Below are positions 1 to 12,375 of a stretch of DNA of 64,000 nt, one piece after another. Under the pieces are notes generated by a model. The model did not search any database and was not told where the DNA came from. It saw only the letters and a list, made by a program, of their open reading frames with translations. The stretch comes from Lumbricus terrestris. Its lineage: Eukaryota; Annelida; Clitellata; Crassiclitellata; Lumbricidae. The stretch's first letter is position 1, and the number at the start of each line of letters is the position of its first letter. The stretch spans positions 34,752,268 through 34,816,267 of the forward strand of contig OX457052.1 of assembly GCA_949752735.1 (NCBI GenBank). The letters are read 5' to 3'. The position numbers and the translations under genes were made by a program.

Positions 1-1312
1 CGAATTTCTGTTAATCGAATTAATTTATCTTAATACGACTTTGTTTTGCTTTATGAATTTCGATTGGTGAGAATGGTTTATGAAATAATTTCACACCTCT
101 TTTATGTTTGTTCTTTGTGCTATAAATAACCGCCGATGTTACAGAGGGCGATGAGAATTATGTAGACCATAGCCTAAGTCATACTATGCTCGTAGGAGAA
201 ATATTGGTGATGCTAATTATAAATATATATTTAATAATTTGCTAATTAAAGTTTTATTTAATAATTTGCTAATTATATTGGCGTAAGTGTTAACAATACC
301 TAAAATATATTCGGAAATGTCATCTGCACGCTCTGCTTCGAAGTGTAGAAATTGGGCGGGGCTGGGATGACCGCCGTGCCGAACAAGTAGGCCTAAGTCT
401 AGGGCTGAACTGGTAAATTTTTCGGTGAATACACGCTCCGGCCGGAAAAATCGACCTTTTTTGGTTAAAACTTTCTGGCGGCCTATTTTTAGGCATCAGA
501 TACCTTTCGTAGGTTTTTTCGCCCGGAAAACATTAACCGTTGGCGTCAAACGATCCAATTTTCCAATATCATCATTCTCTTACTTTTATTTCTTCTAAAA
601 CACCGATCTTCAGCTGTTTTCTTCTCGTAATTTTATTTAGAACAACAATTTCCTTTGCTCCTTGTGTTGGCTGTACCCGCGTCTATTATAAACCTCGTTT
701 TCGGAACTATATAGGTACACGATGCCAAATTTTTCTTGAGGTGAGTGCACGCCGTATAGCCTACCTGCGTATACCCTCGTGTGTAGCCCTGAGTATAAGT
801 CAAAATAACTATATCGTATAGAAATATTATTATTTCATATATTACACCAGATATTTTTTAAAAAATCGTTTATGTCTTTCGCTCGAGTTAATCTATCAAA
901 AATTAATTGAGGCCAACAGCATTGAAAATTGCTCGCTCCAGACAACTCAACCGCAAAAACTTTGATAGCGATTGAGAAAATAATGGTGAGTTTGATGCGT
1001 TTGTAAGGAAGAGGTTAAGAGTTATATCATAATTATATAAAATTTAGTGTTTTTAGAACTCAATTGATTTAATGACAGCGAGAAACATTTTGCTTACCAA
1101 TCACATATATACCACACCGAATTGAGATATTTTTAATGCATTAGTTAAATTAAATTTGTGATTATTGCTGTGATAGTCGATTGGCGCTGGTGTGGCCCAT
1201 GTCTATTTTCAGGAGTTCTGCTGTTCCACCAAAAGCGTTCAACGCCGTGACACTCTCAGCCCCTTGCATCTGGTCGCGCCCTTCTTTACGCAGCGCCGCG
1301 CCTTTTCTGTTG
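1..1312. other. Non-coding, no gene seen
   Basis: AT-rich DNA with short frequently interrupted ORFs only. Apart from one PSE/TATA-like module near base 100, I see no coding signal or recognisable element here. Confidence 0.5.
91..128 (+). promoter_or_regulatory. PSE/TATA-like module 1
   Basis: The variant box TCACACCTCTTTTATG is followed by TATAAATA at 121, 28 nt after the A of ACACC. It belongs to the dispersed two-block family described in the findings. Function is inferred. Confidence 0.4.
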
Positions 1313-1757
1313 CCGGTGTCACGAAATAGAGTATCCCCCGTATTAGCCGCATCCATCCCAGATGAAGAGAAGTTGAAAAGGAACTTCCTCGTGTATTTAT
1401 TTTTCAAATTAACTTCCGTCTGCTTTGTTTTGAGCAATGACACTAACAGGTATGTTTATTCCTATTAGATTATTCTCCTTGTTTTGGTTGTAGAGCGTTC
1501 AGAACATTTAGATCGCTTAAGAACACTCAGAGCCACTAAAAAAATTCGAGTTGCCTTGCTCTGAACATTGTTTAGCACACTGAAACCAAATAGAGTCACT
1601 TTAAATTTTGATAACAACATAAAATTTTCAATTGCACTCATTTTTCAATAGATATGATAGAATGGTTTTCCCAGGATAGTCTAGACCGGTATAATATTCC
1701 ATCCGGGGGATAGATTAGTTCATCCCCCCGGGGGGATAGAATATCGCGTGACACCGG
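1313..1757. mobile_element. MITE with CCGGTGTCACG inverted ends, copy 1
   Basis: The ends are CCGGTGTCACG and CGTGACACCGG, and runs of GGGGGATAGA-like sequence lie inside them. A second copy of about the same length and orientation lies at 62867-63318 and is similar along its whole length. There is no coding capacity. I could not find a convincing target-site duplication, so the superfamily is unassigned. Confidence 0.75.
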
Positions 1758-2620
1758 TCCTGCGAACTGGATTGGGTTTCATGTGGAACTACGTCTAATG
1801 CCTAGAACCATTGACAACACATTCTATTGTACTCTCAAGACTTCTCTGTAGCCGGGATTGGGTCGGGAGCGCTTCTGAGTAAATACTCTTGAAGAGTCGC
1901 TATGTATATATGTTAAATGAATGAATGAACGCATGAATGAAAGAATTAAAGGTTAGGCGCAGGTCACCTAAACGTGGGACTTCATTTATGAACGGAAACC
2001 TGGAGCATAGGACAGATTATGACCTTTAGGCCCCAATCCAAAGAAAATCGACGAATGATCCAATAATTGTCAGGGCGCTCTCATTAGATACCTTGAAAAT
2101 GCTGTCACTGGACTCTTTATAGTCAATAAAATAGACACAAATAACTGATCATCCAAAGCAACCATTCAAGTGTTTGTGCAGCAGAGTTAACGGCAATAAT
2201 AATTATAATAGAGGCTGTTGTATCATGGTTGTTGAATAGTTAATGTTAATAAATTATTATAATAGTTGCCAATTTGCGATTTTCTGTGATTCACTGAGTG
2301 TTCTTACGTTAAATTACAAAGTTGTATAGTGAGTCTCGACCAGATTAATTTTGTTAAATGAGCTAGGCCTAATATACCACATAGAGAAACTAAATTCGGA
2401 TTTATTTGAATCCCAAGTTACTTTAGCTTGAGCGGCAATGATAGAGCAGATTCTTTCGCTAAAGAAACCTTAAGTATTGATCATATTAATTTCTGCTAAT
2501 ATTCTTGAATTTCAAGAAATCTTTACTTAAATTAAACGAAACATATTGGATAGATGGAAGACAGAATATGATTGTGATAAAAAGGGTAATTTTTAGAAAT
2601 TCATTTGTTCAATTGTTGAC
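1758..2620. other. Non-coding spacer
   Basis: No gene is seen. A SINE 3' fragment (1855-1915) is followed by a short GAATGAAT-type tract. The rest is AT-rich single-copy-looking DNA. Confidence 0.45.
1855..1915 (+). repeat. SINE 3' end fragment
   Basis: It carries GGGAGCGCTTCTGAGTA and a degenerate GCGCTATATAA-like end, the same 3' module seen in the longer SINE copies at 42355 and 48108. The tRNA-like head is missing. Confidence 0.5.
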
Positions 2621-2627
2621 AGTGATA

Positions 2628-2690
2628 CGGATGGATCCAGATTTGACGAGGGCCTATGACAAAAAGAGGCCGTTGCCCTCGACAGATCGA
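2628..2690 (+). repeat. Dispersed 65-bp repeat (GGATCCAGATTTGAC family), copy 1
   Basis: It shares GGATCCAGATTTGAC, a GGCCTATGACA block and an AGAGGCCGTT block with four other copies in the window (30923, 48551, 50050, 50190). It stops where the microsatellite mosaic begins. The origin is unknown. Confidence 0.6.
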
Positions 2691-3010
2691 TAGACAGATA
2701 GATGGATGACTTGTTGGATCAATAGATGGTTGGATGGATGGATGAATGATTGGATGGATGAATGGATGGATGAATGGTTGGATGGGTGGATGAATGGATG
2801 GATGAATGGTTGGATGGGTGGATGAATGGATGGATGGATGAATGGAGTACGGATGGACGGACGGACTGACAGGCAGGCAGACAGACAGATAGACAACAGA
2901 AAGACAGACAGACAGACATACAGACAGACTGACTGACTGACTGACTGACTGGCTGACTGACTGACTGACTGACTGACCGACCGACCGACCGACCGACCGA
3001 CCGACTGACT
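2691..3010. repeat. Mosaic microsatellite
   Basis: Successive blocks of GGAT/GAATGGAT, GGAC, GACA, GACT and GACC tetramers. The long minus-strand Ser/Val/Cys/His-rich reading frames here are simple-repeat translations, not genes. Confidence 0.9.
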
Positions 3011-3762
3011 GACTAGTACTGGACGCTTGATATTGGATGAATAACTAGATGGCATGCATTTGGCTTTGTGTTTTACGAATGTATAAAAATAAAAGTTGGA
3101 TGCATGCTTTGCCTGGATCGTTGGATGTGTAAGTCCGACAAAACCAGACAGACAGACAGATAAGGAGACAAAAACTAGGCAGACAGATATAAAGATAGAG
3201 AGAAAGAGCGATATGCAGACAGGTACACACACGAGCACATAGATACATATTATGGGCAGTGAATTCTAGACTGACAGAGAGATGGCTATCAGAAGCATGC
3301 GCGTATGTCTTTGTTTATATGGGTGAGTATAGTTATCGCGTGTAGCTTTGCCAACTGATCCGAGTCGATTTATGTGCGCAGCGGAGTCGAACGCCGGCCC
3401 CCAGGTCCCTCGATTGCTTGGCTGGGCACCTGAGCCCCGTCCCAAGTCACACCGCGCCGCTCCACAGCATCAGCTGGCCCTCCAGCGCCACTTCCTTTCC
3501 TCTGCAGCTCTAAAAAACAGAGTCAGCAACGCATTGTCTCCCTCCTACCTCCCTCCCTCCTATCCCCACCAAACTCTGTCGTAGGCATACCATCTAGGAG
3601 CCTAGTCGCCATTCCACCCATCCTTCCTCTCATCCCGGTTACGCTTTTGAGGCAAAGGCGCCCAGAGGCAGAAGATGACTATGCTCTCGTCTCTCTCAAG
3701 CGAACATTTTCATGTAACTGTAAGCCTACATGGATTATAATTATATATGCCTATTCAAAGCT

Positions 3763-3765
<3 letters not shown>

Positions 3766-3808
<43 letters not shown>
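3766..3808. repeat. (TA)n microsatellite
   Basis: An uninterrupted TA dinucleotide run. Confidence 0.95.
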
Positions 3809-3817
<9 letters not shown>

Positions 3818-5175
3818 TGGATGATATGCCTATTCAAAGCATGTAGCGTGGGTGTATTTAATATTATGTGTGAACGTTGAAAACATTACCGCAACATGAC
3901 TAAGTTGTTGTTGTCTTTGTTCTATGGACACTTCTCAGAAAATGTGTCATGATTCCATGACCATGATTTGGTCTTTCGTCTATTTAACCTAGGTTGCTGC
4001 AATGACTTGTTTTCGTTGAGTGGGCGTCCATTTTAAGCCTCTGGCTGTCGACTCAGTAGCCGTCTTTCGATTCCAGAAAGCGTTCGATGCCGTTGTGTGT
4101 GTACGTAAACATGTCTGGTTTCGTTGTGGCAATCTTGTTTCTATGGCCGACTCTTTTGAGCACATTTCTAGTTTTAGTTGCGCTTAATGGTAAAGATGTT
4201 TATCGATTTGATGTTGTTTAGAATTATACCGGAGATGTCTATGAGTATAGGGATAACAATTAGTCCAAGGCACTTTGAACCCTTAAACAACGCTGCATTC
4301 ATAGGGGGAAAGAACTGCTTTTCAGTGCATGATGAATATACTCTCTTTGTCATTGCATGCATTTTCTCATCGACCTCTCCGTTACCTGGACAGGTTAGAC
4401 TTGTTTATCACACGAGTTAGAACAGTTACTACTATTGCACACATTTGACCCCTTACCGTCATTGGGCTCTCCTTATGGAATTCCCTTCCCGCCACCCTGC
4501 GTTTTACTCTTCTTTCTGGATCACTAACTATTATATCCTTCCATTTCTTCTTGTGACCTATTTTTTGTCTCTCGGGGGCCATGGCTATGAACGACGCAAT
4601 GGGCTATAATATTAAGTTAAATTACATTGCATTATACATTTAGTAATTAAACTACTGACGGTACAGTTAGTGGTGTTACTAGCCTATGCATTTTAGGCGA
4701 TTGGTTGAACGAGATGAACTCTACAGCTGCAGACGCAAGTTTAGGCGGAGCATATGAAAATAACAATTCATCTTAGCGGCGTTTGACATCGCGAGAGCAC
4801 AAACGCCTGTTGGGAATTAACGTGCGTTTATCAATGAAGGCAATTAAATGCAGTGAGTGTGCGTTCGTATTTTTCCAAGTTCTGTCGGGACGCGAAATGG
4901 CGTGTAGGGCCCTGGCTTGGTCGGCAGACAGGGGTAGTCGCTCAGGATCAGTCCTTGGGTCAATTTTTGACCAGATTTGCCGATTTTTAATCGAAAATTG
5001 TTGCCTTTTTAAACTGCGCTAACCGAACTGTGAAGTGTGCAGATATTATAATGTAGCGCTTAATGCTGATTTGCCCACGGAAGGCGCTGTGTACATTTTA
5101 CTGCCTCATATCAAAACAGCAATTTTACTGCATCATAAATAAATTAATCACTACAGCTGCTCTTATACTCACCTT

Positions 5176-5214
5176 ACACACCTTTTAAACGTTTGTACCC
5201 AACGCTATAATATT
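5176..5214 (+). promoter_or_regulatory. PSE/TATA-like module 2
   Basis: ACACACCTTTTAAAC is followed by TATAATATT at 5206, a 28-nt box-to-TATA spacing. Confidence 0.45.
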
Positions 5215-5802
5215 CACGTGACGCGGTAAAATAATATTGTTGATGTGTGACCGGAATGTTTTGATAATCATTGTGCTAAAAATTCTGCTGACGTCAATTA
5301 TAATAGTGATAAGCTTTAATTAGACTCTTGTTCCATTCGGTTCCGAAGAGCTGTAATAATAATGATGCAAACCTTTGTTGTCATAAGATGTCGTTAAACT
5401 ATTGATTCCAACAGCCAATCGTGAATTTTATTCGAGGTGATCTAGCGATCTGCAACGTTCAGAACTTATAGCGAGGTGCTGATAACCAAGTCGTTCACAG
5501 AATGTCATTACAACACCAACCGTTAGATTAGGTGCAGGCCAAGTTCCACGACGGGCCAGTCAGATAGACAAGCAGACGGCAGCGTTTGTTGTTGATGTAG
5601 ATGGAAACATGACATTAATATCCAGTGATTTGCCAAATGAGGCGCACAACAGAGCGCAATTATCACACCCGATACAGACAAGCCATTCTGCTGGATTGGA
5701 GGACAAAGTAGAGCGAATTAGTCAGTGCGAAATGTTACTAGGGAATTGCACTGAGGTAAGTGTAGCAGCAGACGCAAGAGAACTGATAATTTGCATGCGC
5801 AC

Positions 5803-6010
5803 TTGTTATAGCGCCCCGTCAAGATTACTACTCAGAAGCGCTCCGGACTACAGCGCGAACACTGAATCGGAGTTTCGTGCCGATGCGATGAGCAATAATT
5901 ATTGCGAATGAAGGACTTATCCAGGGTCCCTATGCGGCAGCTTGAGGTGGATTCGAACATGCAACGCTTCGGCTGCAAGGCAACGAATATACCCACTACA
6001 CCACCATGCA
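5803..6010 (-). repeat. tRNA-headed SINE, reverse copy
   Basis: Read on the minus strand it contains a box-B-like GTTCGAATCC, a degenerate GGGCAAGTCCTTC-type core, and GGGAGCGCTTCTGAGTA-type and GGGGCGCTATAA ends. It is the same family as the copies at 24612, 42355, 44931 and 48108. Confidence 0.75.
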
Positions 6011-6319
6011 CTTCAAATATGGTAGTACAGAGCAAGAGGGCTGAGGAGCAAAAGTAAGTTCTTGATCAAGTTGAACACCAAGGTCGTGAACCGAGGCTTT
6101 AAAGACAAATCCAGGAAATTCAGATGCATGAGCAGGGAGGGAGGTCGAGCTTAGCAAGCTGGTAACGTTTGTCAAGCCAAATAAATGTTGTCTTAGATGG
6201 GTTCAATCGCAGTCGATTAGACCACACTGTGTCACTACATTGTCTACAGCATCCAAAGTCTCGCTCTTTATCCGAAGCACTGAGGTGTTACATTAAAAGG
6301 TACGCAATGGATGAAAGGC

Positions 6320-6362
6320 GGTGGTGGTGGTGGTGGTGCCATGGTGGTGGTGGTGGTGGTAT
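6320..6362. repeat. (TGG)n microsatellite
   Basis: An interrupted TGG trinucleotide tract. Confidence 0.9.
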
Positions 6363-6384
6363 TTGCAGGGTAACGCCTCTGTGT

Positions 6385-6475
6385 GGTAGCAAAGACAAAG
6401 ACCATTAGCGACGCCCTCCTCCTTTATTCAGGCTTGGGACTGGCACTGACAGAGTGAAACCACAAACCAGTGGCG
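6385..6475 (+). repeat. Dispersed GCCCTCCTCC...GGGACTGGCACTG repeat
   Basis: It shares ATTAGCGACGCCCTCCTCC and GGGACTGGCACTG blocks with about nine other copies in the window. No termini or coding capacity are recognised; it may be an old SINE or MITE. Confidence 0.6.
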
Positions 6476-6479
6476 GAGT

Positions 6480-8069
6480 TAATGGATGAAAGCCTGGACG
6501 TTACCAACATATTATTGCCGACTCGAAAAACTGCATGCGACATTAGGAGAATTATAGGAGTGTGACTAAACCTGAGGCGTGGATAATAATCATAATTTAT
6601 AATAGGCTATATAATATGGGACCAAGGACTGGGTCCTGGTACAGACCATATCGTCTATGTAGCCTACTCTTGATGACTTAGTAAAGCCACGGACCACACA
6701 GAAGAAGTATCGTGAAGAAAAGAAGCTATTCATTTATAATCACACCCAATACGTCCCACCCCTCCTACAAAAAGTCTACTGGCGCCCACGTTAGGCTTGA
6801 AAGGACTCGTGAGGATCAGTGGCATTTTAATCTTGAGTATCTACAGTATGTGCATTGACCTAATTAGAAGCAGGGAGGGAGGGTATTGCATACTAAGCCC
6901 TGCAATGGTGGCGCGCAATGCTACGCTATACGAGCAAAATACTAGCATGCATAATGCAGCGCCCATGTTGTCCGAAGTCTTCGAACTGCGGCCAAACTGC
7001 AGCATTCGGCCAGGGTCAATTGGGGATAGACGAGCCAGCACATCTGTTCGTATCGTCCGCTAAGCATATCCATTCAACACTCTTCGACCTCCCCTCCCCA
7101 GTTTCAATAGCGCATTCTGGGATTGGCGCGTATGGGCGAAACTAGTCGTTACTCGGTATCGATTACTTATCGGACGCTTAACGATTAGTATTTGCCTGCG
7201 ATGTCCCGCTGCAGCCTTCTGTTGAACGTTGATCTGTATCTGTATCTTCGACAGATGTCGCTAAGGAAGGTCAGAAACCAATAATCCATTGCTTGAGGTC
7301 TGTTGAGAATCAGCTCGACCTTGGTGGAACGCGTGTTACGTACTGTAACACACGGCTGTACTAGCCGTGTATTAGGAAACGGTCGCTGTTTGGTCACTCT
7401 TTAGACACCTTTAAATACTGGTCGCTGGTAGTATATAAGAATTGGACACGTCAGCGCATTATTGGAGCGCTGATATCTTGAGCCTACTATTACTAATACT
7501 GTGGTTTGTTAGTGTTCTAGTTGTATTGTATTGCATTTCATTGTATTGCATGTATTGTATCGTCTTTTCTTGTCTCGTATTGTATATTCGTTTATTGACT
7601 AAGAAATTCGCTTAAAAACGCAGTAGTTAACAAACAGATCGAGATAATATTGCTATTTCTCTTTCATTGGCCTGTCACGCTGAGACCGCATCTAAATAGC
7701 TCTTCTGTCAGAAGTGCTTTACAAAATGTTGTATTAAATTCAGAATAGATTAGATTAAAGAAATGGAGGCTATATTGTTCAATATAGTTTCTATCGTGGC
7801 TTTATGGATTGTGATAGTGTAGGTCGAAGTCTCTTAGCAGCTGAGATTTTGTTATCAACGTCCTTTTAGACGTAGCGGATAATATTTTATTTTTCTGAAC
7901 ATCAATAAAATAATAACAGACAAGAAGTTCTTTTTATCTTTGCTGGGTAGGGCAAAATTTGGGTGTGAGGTCGATTTGCCGCAATTGTATTGAGATCGTC
8001 CTGACACATCCATTGAAGCACATGATTTGGGATATTTATTATTGTTATAAATAGCGCATCATCAGCATG
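6480..8069. other. Non-coding spacer
   Basis: No gene is seen. It contains one PSE/TATA-like module (7401) and a TGTATTGCATTG-type degenerate simple stretch near 7525. Confidence 0.45.
7401..7439 (+). promoter_or_regulatory. PSE/TATA-like module 3
   Basis: TTAGACACCTTTAAAT is followed by TATATAAG at 7432 (27 nt). About 23 nt after TATA lies a small hairpin, CAGCGC...GCGCTG, which would fall at the start of a predicted transcript. Confidence 0.55.
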
Positions 8070-9871
8070 CAGGGGCGGATCCAGGGGGGGGCCAATCCGG
8101 CCATGGCCCCCCCCATTTCAAATCACCATGGGACGTGGCCCCCCCATCCATGGTTACCAAAAAAAAATTCAGGGTGTCAGTCATGCACAGGAGAATTAAT
8201 GTATAAATGTAATTAAAATCTATAATAAAAATAATGTATAAATGTAATTAAAATCTAATCTAAGTCTCTCACGCAATTGCATTGTCTTTATATAAAGCAT
8301 CGAAATGAAACAATCTTTCAACAGTATCCAACTAATTTATGGCATGCATTGTATGTTATTCGTGTATATATTCGTAGTAAATTGTAAAAACATTAACACC
8401 AATAGACACAATTATAACTAAGTACAACTAACTATTAATTACAAATCAAGTTAACACTAACAACAGTGTTTGGGATGTAATTTATTTTTTGCAGATGCCA
8501 AACAATTTCAGGGCGAAACAAGTTAAGTTTTGAGTTTAGTCTATTTGTGCAAGAAAATGCGGTGAATGATAACACATGTTTACTCCTTGTTTTTATTTAT
8601 ATCTTACTATATTTCATTCAGTTGTTGGAAGTATTTTATTTATTCTAGTCTTAAAAAATCATCAGTTTTTTAGAAGGAAAGTTGAACACCTTTTTGAAGA
8701 TTTCTGACGGTTCACTAAAAATTCATAAGTTTTTGGGAAGCGAAATTAAACACCTTTTTTAAAATTTCGCACTGAAGAATAAAATGTCATCGCTCTTTTT
8801 AGACGAAAAATTTAACACCTTTTTTAAGATTTTGCACAGATGACTATAAAAAGTCATCAGTTTTTTGGGATGCGAAATTAAGCACCTTTTTTGAAAATTT
8901 CGCACGAAAGACTAAAAAGTCATCACTCCTTTTAGTCGAAAAATTAAACACCTTTTTAAAGATTTCGCACGGATGACTACAAAAAGTCATAATTTTTTTG
9001 GGATGCGAAATTGAACACCTTTTTGAAAATTTCGCACGGAAGACTAAAAAGTCAACGCTCTTTTTAGACGAAAAATTAAACACCTTTTTTAAGATTTCGC
9101 ACGGATGACTACAAACGGTCATCAGTTTTTTTTATTCTAAATTGAACACCTTTTTTTGAAAATTTCGCACGGAAGACTAAAAGTCATCACTCTTTTTAGA
9201 CGAAAAATTAAACACCTTTTTTAGGATTTCGCAGGGATGACTACAGCAAGTCATCAGTTTTTTTGGGATGCGAAATTAAACACCTTTTTTGAAAAATTCG
9301 CACGGAAGACTAAAAAGTCGTCACTCTTTTTAGACGAAAAATTAAACATCTTTTTTAAGATTTCGCACGGATGACCAAAAAATGTCATCTGTTTTTTGGG
9401 AAGGAAAATTGAACACTCTTTTTGAAGATTTCCGGAGGATTACTTAAAGAAGAACATCTAGTTTTCGGGAAAGAAGTTTTTAAGTAAAGTCTATATTTAT
9501 TGAGACCTTATGGCACTCTTATAAGCACTGAAAAGTACAGCTATTTTGTTAAGATAACAGCTTAAAATGCTACCATTGCAATGTGAAAATTCAAAAAGTT
9601 TCTGGTGGGGAGGGGCATATCCCCTCCCCACACCCCTCCCCTACCACTCTCGGCGCTGCGCGCCTCATGATTGTCTTCCAGACGGTCAATTATCTACCCC
9701 TCCGGAAACCTCAATCCCCCCAGAGGTGGGGGCTAAATTAAACTCTGGTTTCGGCCAAAAACGACTAAAAAAGTTCAACAGATTTTTCAGCGAAAGATCA
9801 ACGAGAAATTTTCCGACCCCAGCCCAAAAAGTTTTTGGCCCCCCCTTCGAAAATTCCTGGATCCGCCCCTG
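8070..9871. mobile_element. Non-autonomous hAT-type transposon, CAGGGGCGGATCCAGG ends
   Basis: Both ends carry the inverted CAGGGGCGGATCCAGG and are flanked by the perfect 8-bp duplication TCAGCATG (8062-8069 and 9872-9879). Inside is a tandem array of alternating ~80-bp units (about 8640-9470). There is also a segment (9530-9720) related in inverted orientation to the array in the 59779-62057 element. No transposase is seen. CAG-type ends and 8-bp duplications are known hAT hallmarks. Confidence 0.85.
8640..9470. repeat. Tandem ~80-bp units in hAT-type element
   Basis: Two alternating variants repeat; one carries GTCATCAGTTTTTTGGGA and the other GTCATCACTCTTTTTAGACG, so the higher-order period is about 160 bp. 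AACACCTTTTTT occurs in every unit. This resembles the PSE box by chance but has no TATA partner. Confidence 0.85.
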
Positions 9872-10950
9872 TCAGCATGGCTGGCCAAATACTCTCTAGT
9901 CGAGACTTCCGGTGTAAGGAAATCCATCCACCTCCCCATCCTCCTGAACTGTTCAGTCCCTTCTCGTTCCCCTGCGCTCAGAACTCCCCACCATGCTGGA
10001 GACGCACACATAGGCTAAGTCTAGTCACTGTAGTAGTACGCGCGACTTGAAACAGGACCTGTGTTGATATACAGTCCAGTATAAAAATTGTAGAAAAATA
10101 ACTGTGGTGGTCAAACGTTGATTTATGTGAACTTCGGGTATGCAATGAGGACTTTAATATGGGGGTCCTAACATAGGTGCAATCACGTCCAAAAAGTTGG
10201 GGGACCAAATGAATCTCGTCCTAAAAGTTGGGGAGACCATAGTAATAAAGTTAGGGGACCACTCAAAAGTTGGGGAGACGCGTCCCGTGGGTCCCATAGG
10301 GTGGTTGCGCCTATGGGTCCTAAGAAAGACTTGGGTTTGAACCCCACAACCCATCGACAATTCTCATTCTGGGCATATATTTTCCTCTGAGTGTTTTCAA
10401 GGCATGGATACATTGATGAGAAGCACGGACTCGATGTCATATGATAGCCGACTGTCAGTTTTTCATATCAAAAGTCACACTCAGAATTTCGATGATAGTT
10501 GTCGATCTCTTGCTGTCTCTTACATAAAGTTATGTTAGGATTCGAATGAGGACATTTAATTGCATACAATCGCCATCTCACGTTGCTTTGCAGCATAATA
10601 CAGTAGAATCAGGGCCGGATCAACAAATGTGGGGGCCCTGTTCAGTAAAACTGTGGGGGCCCCAACCTTACAGAAGCACGACGAAATGACACCAAAAAAC
10701 TGTTGCATTCAACGAATTCGTCTATTACTAATTGATTACTTTTATTTTTACAATATCAACAGGTCGTTTAATGTTCCAATCTATAGTGATAAAGTAGCCT
10801 ATATAGCCTATATGTATCATTTACGGCTTAAGAATATTAAAGTGATTCATGGTAAGACATTTTCTTCTAACCAGAGCATAATATATAATTATCTAAAGTG
10901 CACTCTTACAAGCAAACAGTGCTGCGGCGATTTTAAGCTCCTATTGAATA

Positions 10951-11828
10951 CTAGCTGAATTACCCGGCGTTGCCCGGGAAATATAAGTTTTTGTCCCCAG
11001 CCACGCCTGACCCCGTTCCGACTTCACCATTCTGACCCCGCCTTCCATCGACCCCCGCGTTAAGGAGAAGTAACGAACCTCTCCGCTAGGTGTACAGGTC
11101 TGGTCGATAATCGAAGAGCAAAACCCGTTAAGTCCACTCGACACGTAACTGAGAAAGACGACTTTTTCTGAAAAGATACTACCATTCAGCGCAACATGCT
11201 TTTTTCATAAATTGTTCTTTGCCACTTAGATAAAGGAAGTTTTTTAAATCTACGCTTTTTTATTCCGATTATTTGCAGTTATATTCGCATTATTTACGTC
11301 CACAACATTTTTGCTACGCGGTTTGGCGAGATGTGACGTTAAGATTTGAGCTCAAAATAATGACGTCATGAGTATAGTGAACATAATTATGCCGTGTCTA
11401 ATATATCGTTTTTATAACAGCGAAATTTAAAATATGGAAAGATTTTTGGATCGCGATCTTTATGATTTTCTTGTGTGGATCAGAAGAAAAAAGTCGAGAA
11501 TAATCCTCGCAAATATTTTCGATAGAAGTAAATATCACGTGACCTCAAACCGTCATGCCATTGGCTGTAGTTCTCTGGTAGGCAATGGCGGCCTTATCAA
11601 CGGAATGGATTTTGAATCGCTCATCGCGTGCAAGTTTAAATGTTGACATCTCGGGACTTATAAAGTAAATTGGCAGCCGAAAATAGTGGCGTTTAACTCC
11701 AAATATGGGTAAGAATCGATTGCAAAAATTCTTTTTAAACGAATCGCTGTAATTTCCGAGTAGGCCTCCGGACAAAATTGGTGCATCCCACACACAGAAG
11801 GACAAACTTTGAGTTTTATACTTAAAGA
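10951..11828 (-). mobile_element. Non-autonomous Helitron, copy 1
   Basis: On the minus strand it starts with TC (TCTTTAAGTATAAAA), contains TCTGTGTGTGGGATGCA, and ends in CTAG before T. The hairpin CCCGGGCAACGCCGGG lies about 10 nt upstream of the end. It sits between A and T with no duplication, as Helitrons do. Its length (878 bp) matches the + strand copy at 25469-26348. No Rep/helicase is encoded. Confidence 0.75.
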
Positions 11829-12156
11829 TTTCACAAGGAAAATTTCTGGCAGTCTTGCGGTAGAACAACAGCCAGGGCAAATGATTTTTACCAGGGTATT
11901 TGCCCCGATTTGCCCTGCTGTAGCGCCGCCACTGATATTTTCACGGTTGCGCTAGTAGAAGACCCTGGTTCAAGTTTCATTCTATAATAGGCCTATAAAA
12001 TATTATATACTACTTGAGCTTTTCACCCCGGCTGCTGTCTCTCGGCGCCGCCGCCGTTCGCTGCTACCCATGGAGACTTCTCTGTATGAATTGCCAGACA
12101 ACTTTTTTCGCGTTCTTTCACCACTCAGCGAAGAGCATTCTCGGTAGTAGGTCCAG

Positions 12157-12375
12157 CAGTGGCGGCGCTAAGATTTCAGTTTTGGGAGGTTGAAGCCTTG
12201 CCGATGAAATTTTACATCTACATCCTCCGAAATTTCTGACGACCTTTTTAAATTTTTTTAGTCATCCGGTCAAGAATAGTGGAATTTCAATGTAAAAAAC
12301 CGGATGGCCTTTTGTAGTTTTTTTAGCCTTTTATAGGGAGGGCTTAGCCCCCTAACCCCCCTAGCGCCGCAACTG
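12157..12375. mobile_element. hAT MITE, CAGTGGCGGCGCTA ends
   Basis: Inverted ends CAGTGGCGGCGCTA and TAGCGCCGCAACTG are flanked by AGGTCCAG and AGGTCCAA, an 8-bp duplication with one mismatch. A related right end alone (TAGCGCCGCCACTG) lies near 11920. Confidence 0.75.

Larger units (their letters stand above)
3011..5802. other. Non-coding region
   Basis: No gene is seen. It holds GACA/GATA-type simple repeats (3145-3245), a (TA)n tract at 3766-3808 and one PSE/TATA-like module at 5176. Short ORFs lack homology that I can recognise. Confidence 0.5.

Noticed and set aside
2654..3238. 194-residue minus-strand ORF rich in Ser, Val, Cys and His
   Set aside because: It is a translation of GGAT/GACT/GACA microsatellites in several frames; no codon signal or splice context.
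8640..9470. AACACCTTTTTT words as further PSE-like boxes
   Set aside because: They lie in every unit of a tandem array and have no TATA block 28 nt downstream.
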